Shown here piece by piece: positions 26,808 through 35,668 of a DNA stretch of 64,000 bases. The notes beneath the pieces are model-generated. The model did not search any database. It was not told the origin of the DNA and worked only from the letters and a program-made list of their open reading frames with translations. Position 1 is the first letter of the stretch. Every line of letters begins with the position of its first letter. The position numbers were made by a program, and so were the translations under genes. Source of the stretch: Pseudomonas iranensis (GTDB lineage: Bacteria > Pseudomonadota > Gammaproteobacteria > Pseudomonadales > Pseudomonadaceae); assembly GCF_014268585.2 (NCBI RefSeq), contig NZ_CP077092.1, positions 496,001 to 560,000 of the forward strand, written 5' to 3'.

Positions 26808-29720
26808 ATGCCGCTCGCCACGTTGATTCATCGCGCCAGTTTGCCCGGTCCGCAGGTTTCAGAGGCGCAGGCGCTGCAATGGCTGGCCGAGCATTACGGG
26901 CTCAGCGGCACGTTGCAGGTGCTGGGCAGCCAGCAGGATCTGAATTATCGCGTCGACAGCGAGCGTGGACGCTTCGTGCTGAAAGTCTGTCGTGGCGATT
27001 ACGCTCTTGTTGAGCTGCAAGCCCAGCACGCCGGGCTCAAATACTTGGCCGAGCATTCGGCGATCAAGGTGCCGCGCGTCATCGCAGCCAATAACGGTGC
27101 AGATCTGTTGTCGCTGCAAGCCAATGGCGAAACGGTGCATGTGCGGTTGCTGGAGTACATCGACGGCCAGCCGTTGACCGATTTCGATCATCTTGGCCAG
27201 GACGTGGTTGCCGGGTTTGGCCGACTCTGTGGCGAGATGGATCTGGCGCTGGCAGGCTTCGATCACCCGGGCCTTGAACGCACCTTGCAGTGGGACGCGC
27301 GTCACGCCAACGCTTTGATCAGTCATCTGTTGCCGGTGATCACCGACGCGCAGCAGCGTGCGGTGATCAGCGCTGCCGCCGAGCAGGCCGAGCGCCGTTT
27401 GCAGCCGCTGCTGGACAAGCTGCCGGTGCAGGCGATTCACATGGATATCACCGATGACAACGTCGTCTGGGCGCGCGACGCCCAGCGGCATTGGCAGTTG
27501 CAGGGTGTGATCGACTTCGGTGATCTGGTGCGCACCTGGCGTATCACCGATCTTTCGGTGACCTGTGCGGCTTTGCTGCATCACGCCGATGGCGATCCGT
27601 TTGTCATCCTGCCGGCGGTCCAGGCTTATCACGCGGTCAATCCGTTGCAGTACGCTGAGCTGCAAGCGCTGTGGCCATTGATCGTGGCGCGGGCGGCGGT
27701 GCTGGTGCTCAGTGGCGAGCAACAGGTGAGCATCGACCCCACCAATACGTATAGCCGCGACAATCTCGGTCACGAGTGGGAAATCTTTCGCGTCGCGACA
27801 TCGGTGCCACAGGCGCTGATGGAAGCGGCGATTCTCAGCGCCGTGGACCAGACCGTGCCGAAGGTCGAAAAACTGGAATTTGCGCCATTGCTGCCCGGAT
27901 TGGTCGGGCGTGAATTTGCGCTGATTGATCTTGGCGTGTTGAGCCCGCACTTCGAGGCGGGCAATTGGGAGCAGCCGGGCATTGATCAGCGCTTGCTGAC
28001 AGAAGCCGCAGCGGTGCACGGGCTGGCGGCGACGCGTTATGGCCAGTACCGCTTGTCACGTACTCGGCCAGACAGTGCGACTGAGCCGGACACGTTCCCG
28101 TTGCATGTCGAATTGCGTGTGCCGGCTGGAGCCGAAGTGCAAGCACCGTTCGCCGGCGTTTTGAAGCAAGCGGCAAACGGTGCGCTGCAACTTGATGGCC
28201 CACAGTTCAGTGTTCGCCTGTGGGGCGTGACGCCCGTTCTGGAGCAGGGTGTGGCAGTGGATAGAGGCCAGAAAATCGGTGAAGTCACTGGGTTGCTGAT
28301 TGTGCAGTTGTGCCGAGAAGCAGAGCTCGAGGCGCCGCTGTTCTGCACGCCGTCCCGTGCATCGGCGTGGCAGGCGTTGTGCCCGTCACCGGCGATGTTG
28401 CTCGGGCTGGCCTGCGACGCCGAGCCTGAGCTGGACGCCAAAACCCTGCTCGAACGCCGCGATGCCAGTTTTGCCCGCACGCAAAAACACTATTACGTTG
28501 ACCCGCCGCGCATTGAACGCGGCTGGCGCAATCACCTGATCGACATGCACGGCCGATCCTATCTGGACATGCTCAATAACGTCGCCGTGCTCGGTCATGG
28601 TCACCCTCGAATGGCGGCGGTCGCGGCGCGGCAGTGGTCGTTGCTCAATACCAATTCGCGTTTCAACTACGCGGCGGTCGCCGAGTTTTCCGAGCGCTTG
28701 CTGAAGCTGGCGCCGGAAGGCATGGATCGCGTGTTCCTGGTGAACAGCGGCAGCGAGGCCAATGACCTGGCGATTCGCCTGGCCTGGGCGTTCAGCGGCG
28801 GGCGCGACATGATCAGTGTGCTTGAGGCGTATCACGGCTGGACGATCGGCGCCGATGCGGTATCGACGTCGATTGCCGACAACCCGAAGGCGCTGGAAAG
28901 TCGCCCGGACTGGGTGCACCCAGTGCCGGCGCCGAACACGTATCGCGGCGAATTCCGTGGCGCCGATTCGGCGCCGGATTACGTGCGCAGCGTCGAGCAT
29001 CACCTGCAAAAACTGGCCGAGCAGAAGCGCCAACTGGCCGGTTTCATCTGCGAGCCGGTCTACGGCAATGCCGGGGGTATTTCTTTACCGCCGGGCTATT
29101 TGCCGCAGGTGTATGAAAAGGTCCGCGCGCAGGGCGGGGTGTGCATCGCTGACGAAGTGCAGGTCGGTTATGGGCGCATGGGCCATTTTTTCTGGGGCTT
29201 CGAAGAGCAGGGCGTGGTGCCGGACATCATCACCATGGCCAAAGGCATGGGTAACGGTCAGCCACTTGGCGCGGTGATCACTCGCCGGGAAATCGCCGAG
29301 GCGCTGGAGGCAGAGGGCTATTTCTTCTCGTCGGCGGGCGGCAGTCCGGTCAGTTGCCAGATTGGTATGGCGGTGCTCGATGTGATGGAGGAAGAAAAGC
29401 TCTGGGAAAACGCCCAGGTCGTCGGCGGCCACTTCAAGGCGCGCCTGGAAGCGTTGATCGATAAACATCCGCTGGTCGGCGCGGTACACGGCTCCGGTTT
29501 TTATCTGGGGCTGGAGCTGATCCGCAATCGGCAGACGCTGGAACCGGCAACTGCCGAGACTGCGTTGCTGTGTGATCGCTTGCGCGAGTTGGGGATCTTC
29601 ATGCAGCCGACGGGCGATGACTTGAACATCCTCAAAATCAAGCCACCGATGGTGACGTCGCGCCAGAGCGTGGATTTCTTCGTCGAAATGCTGGATCGGG
29701 TGTTGAGCGAAGGCCTGTAA
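26808..29720 (+). CDS. Fusion of APH-fold kinase, M23-like domain and class III aminotransferase/phospho-lyase
   Basis: A 970-residue protein in three parts. Residues about 20-330 are an aminoglycoside-phosphotransferase-fold kinase (VDSERGRFVLKVCRG; HMDITDDNVVWARD as the catalytic loop; GVIDFGDLVRTW). Residues about 425-525 resemble an M23/lipoyl-like beta domain (AGAEVQAPFAGVLKQ). Residues about 560-970 are a class III PLP enzyme with Lys812 in MAKGMGNGQPLGA and ADEVQVGYGRMG. In animals, hydroxylysine kinase and ammoniophospho-lyases (AGXT2L proteins) are separate members of the same two families. A kinase plus phospho-lyase acting in sequence is therefore the best guess; the substrate is unknown. 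aguBA follows on the same strand. Confidence 0.85.
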   Translation: MPLATLIHRASLPGPQVSEAQALQWLAEHYGLSGTLQVLGSQQDLNYRVDSERGRFVLKVCRGDYALVELQAQHAGLKYLAEHSAIKVPRVIAANNGADLLSLQANGETVHVRLLEYIDGQPLTDFDHLGQDVVAGFGRLCGEMDLALAGFDHPGLERTLQWDARHANALISHLLPVITDAQQRAVISAAAEQAERRLQPLLDKLPVQAIHMDITDDNVVWARDAQRHWQLQGVIDFGDLVRTWRITDLSVTCAALLHHADGDPFVILPAVQAYHAVNPLQYAELQALWPLIVARAAVLVLSGEQQVSIDPTNTYSRDNLGHEWEIFRVATSVPQALMEAAILSAVDQTVPKVEKLEFAPLLPGLVGREFALIDLGVLSPHFEAGNWEQPGIDQRLLTEAAAVHGLAATRYGQYRLSRTRPDSATEPDTFPLHVELRVPAGAEVQAPFAGVLKQAANGALQLDGPQFSVRLWGVTPVLEQGVAVDRGQKIGEVTGLLIVQLCREAELEAPLFCTPSRASAWQALCPSPAMLLGLACDAEPELDAKTLLERRDASFARTQKHYYVDPPRIERGWRNHLIDMHGRSYLDMLNNVAVLGHGHPRMAAVAARQWSLLNTNSRFNYAAVAEFSERLLKLAPEGMDRVFLVNSGSEANDLAIRLAWAFSGGRDMISVLEAYHGWTIGADAVSTSIADNPKALESRPDWVHPVPAPNTYRGEFRGADSAPDYVRSVEHHLQKLAEQKRQLAGFICEPVYGNAGGISLPPGYLPQVYEKVRAQGGVCIADEVQVGYGRMGHFFWGFEEQGVVPDIITMAKGMGNGQPLGAVITRREIAEALEAEGYFFSSAGGSPVSCQIGMAVLDVMEEEKLWENAQVVGGHFKARLEALIDKHPLVGAVHGSGFYLGLELIRNRQTLEPATAETALLCDRLRELGIFMQPTGDDLNILKIKPPMVTSRQSVDFFVEMLDRVLSEGL

Positions 29721-29735
29721 GCAAGGCGCATCCCC

Positions 29736-29827
29736 TGTGGGAGCGAGCCTGCTCGCGAAAGCTGTGTATCAGTCGCCACATGCGGTGACTGACACAGTGC
29801 ATTCGCGAGCAGGCTCGATCCCACATT
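29736..29827. repeat. REP pair, GCGAGCAGGCTCGC type
   Basis: Inverted copies of GGGAGCGAGCCTGCTCGCG separated by about 45 bases downstream of the fusion gene. The spacer itself holds the small hairpin AGTCGCCACATGCGGTGACT. Confidence 0.85.
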
Positions 29828-29844
29828 TGTTTTCGGTCTGAAGT

Positions 29845-29858
29845 CCGATTTGTATCGG
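29845..29858. promoter_or_regulatory. Upstream palindrome CCGATTTGTATCGG, candidate operator
   Basis: An imperfect palindrome with CCGAT/TATCGG half-sites. A second, nearly identical palindrome starts exactly 62 bases downstream, about six helical turns away. The pair lies in the aguBA upstream region. Confidence 0.55.
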
Positions 29859-29898
29859 TTTAATTGGTGTTCATACAGATAGATTCCTTCTTTACAGC

Positions 29899-29927
29899 TT
29901 TTAAAGCCGATATTTATCGGTTATAAA
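29899..29927 (+). promoter_or_regulatory. Candidate aguBA promoter with palindrome in its spacer
   Basis: A weak -35 (TTTTAA) and a good -10 (TATAAA) are 17 bases apart. The palindrome CCGATATTTATCGG (29907-29920) fills the spacer, the classic place for a repressor site. The start codon of aguB is about 100 bases downstream. Confidence 0.45.
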
Positions 29928-30025
29928 GTCGCCATTGCTCCGGCATGGTGATCTCTTGTCCGGTGCGCGCGTTTTCTTTTCGGTCGAATTCTTCGACCGT
30001 CAAAGCACTAGCCCGGAGATGATTC

Positions 30026-30904
30026 ATGAGCCGTATCGTTACCGTCGCCGCCACGCAGATGGCCTGTTCATGGGACCTGGAAGCCAACCTCGAAACCGCT
30101 GAAAGACTGGTCCGCGAAGCCGCCGGCAAAGGCGCACAGATCATCCTCATCCAGGAACTGTTCGAGGCGCCGTACTTTTGCCAGAAGCCGAATCCGGATT
30201 ACTTGCAACTGGCGACGACGGTTGAAGAGAACGTGGCCATCAAGCATTTCCAGAAAATTGCCAAAGAGCTGCAAGTAGTACTGCCGATCAGCTTCTACGA
30301 ACTGGCCGGGCGTGCACGCTTCAACAGCATCGCGATCATCGACGCCGACGGCAGCAACCTCGGGATTTATCGCAAGAGCCACATCCCCGACGGCCCGGGC
30401 TATCACGAGAAGTATTACTTCAACCCGGGCGACACCGGCTTCAAGGTATGGAACACCCGTTACGCGAAAATTGGCGTTGGCATTTGCTGGGACCAGTGGT
30501 TTCCGGAAGCGGCGCGCAGCATGGCCCTGCAAGGGGCGGAAATTCTCTTTTATCCGACCGCGATCGGCAGCGAGCCGCACGACAAGACCATCTCTTCACG
30601 CGATCACTGGCAGCGAGTGCAGCAGGGCCATGCCGGCGCCAACCTGATGCCGCTGATTGCCAGCAACCGCATCGGCAATGAAGAGCAGGACGGCTACGAC
30701 ATCACCTTCTACGGCTCGTCGTTCATCGCCAACCAGTTCGGCGAAAAAGTGCAGGAGCTGAATAAAACCGAAGAAGGTATTCTTGTGCACACGTTCAACC
30801 TCGACGAGCTGGAACATGTTCGCAGCGCGTGGGGTTCATTCCGCGACCGCCGGCCGAATCTGTACGGCGCGTTGAAAACCCTCGACGGTTCCCTGGAGTC
30901 CTGA
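30026..30904 (+). CDS. aguB: N-carbamoylputrescine amidase
   Basis: Nitrilase-superfamily amidase of 292 residues converting N-carbamoylputrescine to putrescine, ammonia and CO2. The catalytic triad is visible: E44 in IQELFEAP, K117 in YRKSHIPDG and C154 in [13 protein letters not shown]. The next gene, agmatine deiminase, starts in the final base of its stop codon. Together they run the agmatine route to putrescine. Confidence 0.96.
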   Translation: MSRIVTVAATQMACSWDLEANLETAERLVREAAGKGAQIILIQELFEAPYFCQKPNPDYLQLATTVEENVAIKHFQKIAKELQVVLPISFYELAGRARFNSIAIIDADGSNLGIYRKSHIPDGPGYHEKYYFNPGDTGFKVWNTRYAKIGVGICWDQWFPEAARSMALQGAEILFYPTAIGSEPHDKTISSRDHWQRVQQGHAGANLMPLIASNRIGNEEQDGYDITFYGSSFIANQFGEKVQELNKTEEGILVHTFNLDELEHVRSAWGSFRDRRPNLYGALKTLDGSLES

Positions 30905-32010
30905 TGACCACATTGAAAAGTACCCCACGCGCCGATGGCTTCTACATGCCGGCCGAGTGGGCGCCACAGACCCAGACCTGGATGGTCTGGCCCGAGCGCC
31001 CGGACAATTGGCGTCTGGGCGGCAAACCGGCGCAGGCCGCGCACGCCGCCGTGGCCAAAGCCATCGCCCGTTTCGAGCCGGTCACCGTTGCCGTCTCCGC
31101 CGGCCAATACGAAAACGCCCGCGCGCGCCTCGATGTGCCGAATATCCGCGTGGTGGAAATGTCCAGCGACGATGCCTGGGTTCGCGACAGCGGCCCGACC
31201 TTCGTCATCAACAACCGTGGCGAAGTGCGCGGTGTGAACTGGGATTTCAACGCCTGGGGTGGTTTCGATGGCGGCCTGTATGCACCGTGGAACCGTGATT
31301 CGCAGGTCGGCGGCAAGATCCTCGAGATCGAGCGCAGCCCGCGTTACCGCACCGAAGGTTTCGTGCTCGAAGGCGGTTCGATTCATGTCGACGGCGAAGG
31401 AACGCTGATCACCACCGAAGAATGCCTGCTCAACCGCAATCGCAACCCGCACCTGAGCCGCGAAGAAATCGAAGCCGTACTCAGCGACAACCTGTCTGTG
31501 GACAAGATCATCTGGTTGCCGGATGGCTTGTTCAACGATGAAACCGACGGCCATGTGGATAACTTCTGCTGCTACGTGCGTCCGGGCGAAGTGCTGCTTG
31601 CATGGACCGACGATCCGCAGGATCCGAACTACCCACGCTGCCAGGCCGCAATGAAAGTGCTGCAAAGCAGCACCGACGCCAAGGGCCGCCCGTTCACGGT
31701 GCACAAAATGCCGATTCCGGGGCCGCTCTATGCGACCGAAGAAGAGTGCGCCGGCGTCGATGCGGTGGACGGTTCGCAGGAGCGCAATCCTTCCGTGCGT
31801 CTGGCCGGTTCCTACGTGAACTTCCTGGTCGTCAACGGTGGCATCATCGCGCCGAGCTTCGACGACCCGATGGATGCCCCGGCCAGGGAAATCCTGCAGA
31901 AGCTGTTCCCGCAACACGAAGTAGTGATGGTGCCGGGCCGCGAACTGTTACTGGGTGGCGGCAATATTCACTGCCTTACCCAACAGCAGCCAGCGCCGCA
32001 CAAAGAGTGA
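30904..32010 (+). CDS. aguA: Agmatine deiminase
   Basis: Guanidino-group-modifying enzyme of 368 residues hydrolysing agmatine to N-carbamoylputrescine. The nucleophile is Cys357 in [11 protein letters not shown], and the string [11 protein letters not shown] carries conserved acidic residues. The ATG shares one base with the aguB stop (TGATG), so an in-frame start 25 codons upstream inside aguB is not used. A terminator follows about 70 bases later. Confidence 0.96.
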   Translation: MTTLKSTPRADGFYMPAEWAPQTQTWMVWPERPDNWRLGGKPAQAAHAAVAKAIARFEPVTVAVSAGQYENARARLDVPNIRVVEMSSDDAWVRDSGPTFVINNRGEVRGVNWDFNAWGGFDGGLYAPWNRDSQVGGKILEIERSPRYRTEGFVLEGGSIHVDGEGTLITTEECLLNRNRNPHLSREEIEAVLSDNLSVDKIIWLPDGLFNDETDGHVDNFCCYVRPGEVLLAWTDDPQDPNYPRCQAAMKVLQSSTDAKGRPFTVHKMPIPGPLYATEEECAGVDAVDGSQERNPSVRLAGSYVNFLVVNGGIIAPSFDDPMDAPAREILQKLFPQHEVVMVPGRELLLGGGNIHCLTQQQPAPHKE

Positions 32011-32080
32011 GTTGAGTCGTAACAGCTTGAGTTGATTAACAAATCAGCCAGGCAATGATTAGCTCGCTCAGCATCAAAGC

Positions 32081-32115
32081 AAGCCCGCGGCCCGTCAGGA
32101 CCGCGGGCTTGTTTG
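32081..32115 (+). terminator. Rho-independent terminator of aguBA
   Basis: Stem AAGCCCGCGG/CCGCGGGCTT with a ten-base loop and a following TTGTTTG. Confidence 0.85.
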
Positions 32116-32255
32116 TATCCGCCGGTCGACATTCGGGTCGCCTTGGCATAGCTCTTGTATTGCTCCTGATGCACTAGGGAGGGCGGGGAACTTCAACAGT
32201 TCTGTCACAAACCTTGGATAACGTAGCCGCTCACGAACGGGGAGAGAGCGCTGAA

Positions 32256-32468
32256 ATGAACGCCGAAGTGAACGTAATCAGCGAGCGGACTGTGCATCCC
32301 ATGGCCGTCAACGGCGAATCGCTCCAGCTTGTCGCGCACTGGTTGAAGTCCAATGGAACGCGTCAGATCAGACAACCTGATCCGCGCCGGATGATGATCG
32401 AGCGTTACCCCGCTGGCCTGTTCAGCGAGGCCGAGCTGGAAGCCTTGTGGGATGTGATGGAAGGATAA
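32256..32468 (+). CDS. Small conserved-looking protein of unknown function
   Basis: A 70-residue protein beginning MNAEVNVISERTV, with a GGGGAGAG ribosome binding site about nine bases before the ATG. A longer frame opens 14 codons earlier without a better signal. The sequence is charged and soluble (QIRQPDPRRMMIERYPAGLF, then EAELEALWDVMEG). No domain was recognised. It has its own terminator, which supports real expression. Confidence 0.7.
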   Translation: MNAEVNVISERTVHPMAVNGESLQLVAHWLKSNGTRQIRQPDPRRMMIERYPAGLFSEAELEALWDVMEG

Positions 32469-32485
32469 GAACAATAGGGATTGGT

Positions 32486-32517
32486 AAAAGCGCTGCCGGG
32501 ATGGCGGCGCTTTTTTT
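32486..32517 (+). terminator. Terminator of the small unknown gene
   Basis: Stem AAAGCGCTGCC/GGCGGCGCTTT with one mismatch and a five-base loop, then T7. Confidence 0.85.
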
Positions 32518-32546
32518 GCCTGATTTTTATCCACAGGTATTCAAAG

Positions 32547-32633
32547 GTGGGAGCGAGCCTGCTCGCGAAGGCGTCAGCCCTGCCAATGACTTTGTTGACT
32601 GATCCAGCGCTTCGCGAGCAGGCTCGCTCCCAC
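32547..32633. repeat. REP pair, GCGAGCAGGCTCGC type
   Basis: GTGGGAGCGAGCCTGCTCGCG and its inverse are separated by about 45 bases, between the small gene and the oprD promoter. Confidence 0.85.
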
Positions 32634-32732
32634 AGTTCAAACTCCCTGTTTAATCCGTTTTTTCTGCAACCGCCCAGCAAAAAAATCACGTTTCTTAGAC
32701 GTTTTTCGCCTATTTAAAGACGATTCTTGAAA

Positions 32733-32762
32733 TTGACACACTGTTCAGGGCGCGGCTACGAT
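32733..32762 (+). promoter_or_regulatory. Sigma-70 promoter of the oprD-family gene
   Basis: A perfect -35 TTGACA and a -10 TACGAT lie 18 bases apart. The predicted start near 32770 gives a leader of about 160 bases before the porin ATG. Confidence 0.65.
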
Positions 32763-32810
32763 TCGGCCCAACGCCTGTGGCTAACCGCCATGACTCAAAA
32801 TAAGGAGCAG

Positions 32811-32845
32811 GCCCGCCATGACGTTAACGTCGGCGGGCTTTTTTG
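32811..32845 (+). terminator. Intrinsic terminator inside the oprD leader, possible attenuator
   Basis: Stem GCCCGCC/GGCGGGC around the palindrome ACGTTAACGT, followed by TTTTTT, about 85 bases before the porin start. A 12-codon frame with a strong AAGGAG site starts inside the stem. Confidence 0.65.
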
Positions 32846-32856
32846 TTTCGGGGTGA
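32818..32856 (+). CDS. Possible 12-residue leader peptide
   Basis: MTLTSAGFFVSG with AAGGAG ten bases upstream. The coding bases form the right arm and T-run of the terminator hairpin, so a ribosome here would prevent the stem from folding. There is no run of a single amino acid to suggest a sensed substrate. Confidence 0.4.
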   Translation: MTLTSAGFFVSG

Positions 32857-32928
32857 ATACAAGAGTGCAGAAAGCGCCGTTTCAGCCGTTCGACACAGCG
32901 CGTTTCAACCCGTAATAAGGAAAACAAA

Positions 32929-34233
32929 ATGTTGAACAAGCGAATCAGTCTGATCGCACTGGGGATGTTGAGTGCTACACAGGCCATGGCTAACGACCAG
33001 GCCGAATCCAAGGGTTTCGTTGAAGACAGCAGCCTGAAAGTACTGTTGCGCAACGCCTACATCAATCGTGATTACAAAGACGGTAACAAGGACAAGGCCG
33101 AATGGGGCCAAGCGGCCATCGGTACGTTCTCGTCGGGCTTCACCCAAGGCACCGTCGGTGTCGGCGTGGACGCTTTCGGTCTGTACGCATTGCGCCTCGA
33201 CGGCGGCAAGGGCCGTAGCGGCGCCGGCGGCATCGATTTTTTCAGACAGGAAAATGACGGTCGTGCGAACCACGACATCGCCAAGGGCGGCGCAGCGGTC
33301 AAATTCCGTGTTTCCAACACCGTGTTGACCTATGGCGACCAGATGCCGGCCCTGCCGGTGCTGAGCTACGACAACGTGCGTCTGCTGCCGGAAAGCTATA
33401 CCGGTACGTTGATCACTTCCCGTGAAATCCAAGGCCTGGAATTGAACGCCGGCCGTTTCACCGCCGAATCACGCAAAAGCGATGAGGGCCGTGACAGCGG
33501 CGGTCTGAAGTCGATCAACGTGTTGGGCGGCAGCTATCAGTTCACCGAACACTTCAAAGGCGCGCTCTATGCGTCCGACGTTGAAGACGTCTTGAAGAAA
33601 CAGTACGTGAACGCCAACTACGTGATCCCGTTCAACAAGGATCAGTCCCTGACCCTGGATTTCAACGGCTATCGCACCAAGCTGGACAGCTCGTACGTAC
33701 GCGAAAACACCGTACCGGGCGAAAGCATCGTCACCGGTCGCGACAACAAGATCTGGAGCCTGGCAGCCACTTTCGCCACTGGCCCGCACTCGTTCACCGT
33801 GGCGCATCAGCGTTCCACTGGCGACAGCAACCTGGGCTACGCCTATGGCGGCTATCAGAAAGACCAGGGTCGTGTCGGCGACGGCGGTAACTCCATCTAC
33901 CTGGCCAACTCCTACTGGTCTGACTTCAACGCCGAAGACGAACGCAGCTGGCAGCTGGGTTATGGCCTGGACTTTGGTTCGTTCGGCGTTCCGGGTCTGA
34001 GCTACAACTTCGCTTACGTGCGCGGCGACAACATCACCACGTCCACCAGCGAAGGCGGCACCGAGCGCGAGATCTTCAACCAGTTCAAGTACGTCGTGCA
34101 AAGTGGCCCGGCCAAAGACCTGAGCGTGAAGTTGCGCAGTTCGATCCTGCGCGTGTCGCAGAAATCCAGCGAGTACAACGTCAGCGGTAACGAACTGCGT
34201 GTATTCGTGGACTATCCGATCAACATCTTCTGA
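32929..34233 (+). CDS. OprD-family outer-membrane porin
   Basis: A 434-residue beta-barrel porin with signal peptide MLNKRISLIALGMLSATQAMA. The mature N-terminus FVEDSSLKVLLRNAYINRDYKDG is the OprD-family signature, and the C-terminus ends in VDYPINIF, with a terminal Phe as usual for outer-membrane proteins. It should admit small amino acids or carboxylates; the specific substrate is unknown. The A-rich region around the start (AAGGAAAACAAAATG) resembles Hfq/Crc target sequences, which suggests catabolite control. Confidence 0.93.
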   Translation: MLNKRISLIALGMLSATQAMANDQAESKGFVEDSSLKVLLRNAYINRDYKDGNKDKAEWGQAAIGTFSSGFTQGTVGVGVDAFGLYALRLDGGKGRSGAGGIDFFRQENDGRANHDIAKGGAAVKFRVSNTVLTYGDQMPALPVLSYDNVRLLPESYTGTLITSREIQGLELNAGRFTAESRKSDEGRDSGGLKSINVLGGSYQFTEHFKGALYASDVEDVLKKQYVNANYVIPFNKDQSLTLDFNGYRTKLDSSYVRENTVPGESIVTGRDNKIWSLAATFATGPHSFTVAHQRSTGDSNLGYAYGGYQKDQGRVGDGGNSIYLANSYWSDFNAEDERSWQLGYGLDFGSFGVPGLSYNFAYVRGDNITTSTSEGGTEREIFNQFKYVVQSGPAKDLSVKLRSSILRVSQKSSEYNVSGNELRVFVDYPINIF

Positions 34234-34259
34234 TGATCGATCCGCTGTAAGAAAAATGA

Positions 34260-34290
34260 GAAAACCCCGATTCGTTCGGGGTTTTTTTTC
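34260..34290 (+). terminator. Terminator of the OprD-family gene
   Basis: Stem AACCCCGA/TCGGGGTT with a T8 tail, about 25 bases after the stop. Confidence 0.92.
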
Positions 34291-34464
34291 GGCGTTTTTT
34301 CAGCGTAAACCGCAAATAACCGGTGTTCTTGTCATGTAAAAGTCGTTTTTCAAGCGCTGCAGATTCCGTTTCAAGCAGTGCTTCATATGCCTGAAATTCT
34401 TTCTCATGGACGCAAATTCTCCACCCAATAGATTAGGGCGTTCAACGCAGCGGAGAATTTGGTA

Positions 34465-35211
34465 ATGATCGTTTTGAACAGAGAAGTGGGCGAATCGCTA
34501 CGGCGCGACAAGTTTGTCAACGTCCAGGGTGGTGACTTCAATCTCTACGGTCATTTTGCCGACTTCGTCAGACTGACCAAAAGTTGGGAAAACATGGAGC
34601 CTGACAGCTACTACGGTCAGGCCGAAGCCGGCATGCGCTACCGTCGTTACAGCGACTTTGAATACAACCCGAAAACCCGTGAACTCAAGCAACTTGAGCA
34701 CCGCGCTTACGTGCAATCGAAAGAGAACAACGCTTACGTCGGTGGCGTGGTGCGGCATTTTCAGGACTTTTCCGAAGAAGTGATCTCTTCGCCGGTGATG
34801 CGCAGCCTGATCGACACCGATTTCGAAGTGTACAAAAGTGTCCTGCCGGAAGAGTTGCACGATGAAATCTGGCAGTGCCAGATCCATCAGATCCGCATCG
34901 AGATCAAACCCGGCAAGCAGCTGGAAATCACCCCTGAAGGCATTCATTGCGACGGCTATCCGTTCAGCGGCGTGCACTTCTGGGGGCGTAATAACGTCGA
35001 GGGTGCGGAGAGCCGTTTGTACGATACCCACAAGCAACAACTGGCGGCGACCACCTACGAGGAAATTCTCGACACCACCTACTTCCTCGATCGCGACATG
35101 CGCCACTACGTGACCCCGGCGCGCAATACTCACACCCATGCCATGGCGTACCGGCAGATTCTGGCGATTTCCTTCTCGCGGCCCGGGACCGCTTTCGACA
35201 TTGTTCGCTAA
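34465..35211 (+). CDS. 2-oxoglutarate-Fe(II) dioxygenase family protein
   Basis: A 248-residue protein of the 2OG-Fe dioxygenase (DUF2257/BsmA-like) family. The facial-triad H-x-D is H161-C-D163 in HCDGYPFSGVHFWGR, with the distal His/Arg probably in THTHAMAYRQILAISFSRPG. ATG 34465 was chosen with GGAG nine bases upstream; an in-frame TTG two codons earlier lacks that spacing. BsmA relatives affect biofilm and amino acid hydroxylation. It is followed by a GNAT gene and azlCD, which may suggest a modified amino acid that is then exported. Confidence 0.82.
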   Translation: MIVLNREVGESLRRDKFVNVQGGDFNLYGHFADFVRLTKSWENMEPDSYYGQAEAGMRYRRYSDFEYNPKTRELKQLEHRAYVQSKENNAYVGGVVRHFQDFSEEVISSPVMRSLIDTDFEVYKSVLPEELHDEIWQCQIHQIRIEIKPGKQLEITPEGIHCDGYPFSGVHFWGRNNVEGAESRLYDTHKQQLAATTYEEILDTTYFLDRDMRHYVTPARNTHTHAMAYRQILAISFSRPGTAFDIVR

Positions 35212-35668
35212 TCAGATCACCCCAATCGACGGCGTCGAATGCTCGACGCCGGTGGTACTGCGCCGCGCCACCGCCAAGGATGCGCAACGCATGGAGCGCT
35301 TCTTCCGCCAGTTCGACGAAGTGTCGTTCTGCGAATGGCAGGACGCCAAGTGCCTGCGCGGCGTGTTGATCCAGAAAACCACCACGGCGTATCTGGCTTT
35401 CGATGTGGATGGCGAGATCGTCGGCGCGGTGCTCGGCGGCATGCTCGGCAGTCGCGGCACGATCAACCATCTGGCCGTGAGCCCGCGTTACCGCAGCCAG
35501 GGCGTGGGCCAGCGTCTGGTCGAAGCAGCGTCGTCCGACATGAAACGGGTCGGGGTGCTGCGGATGTTTCTGTTCGTCGACGATGCTAACCTCGCGGGCA
35601 AGCGATTCTGGGCTGCCCAGGGTTTTTGCGAGCCTCACGGCGAACGAACATTTGAGAGGGATCTATGA
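35201..35668 (+). CDS. GNAT-family N-acetyltransferase
   Basis: A single GNAT domain of about 155 residues. The core INHLAVSPRYRSQGVGQRLVEAA contains the acetyl-CoA loop RSQGVGQ. The start is uncertain: a TTG overlapping the end of the dioxygenase gene is proposed because the domain itself begins only about 17 codons later and no ATG fits. The stop overlaps azlC by four bases (ATGA). The substrate is unknown. Confidence 0.78.
   Translation: MFANQITPIDGVECSTPVVLRRATAKDAQRMERFFRQFDEVSFCEWQDAKCLRGVLIQKTTTAYLAFDVDGEIVGAVLGGMLGSRGTINHLAVSPRYRSQGVGQRLVEAASSDMKRVGVLRMFLFVDDANLAGKRFWAAQGFCEPHGERTFERDL

Noticed and set aside
32727..32915. A 62-codon frame through the oprD leader
   Set aside because: It crosses the promoter and the terminator hairpin, so it would not be transcribed as a unit; only the 12-codon frame has a good ribosome site.
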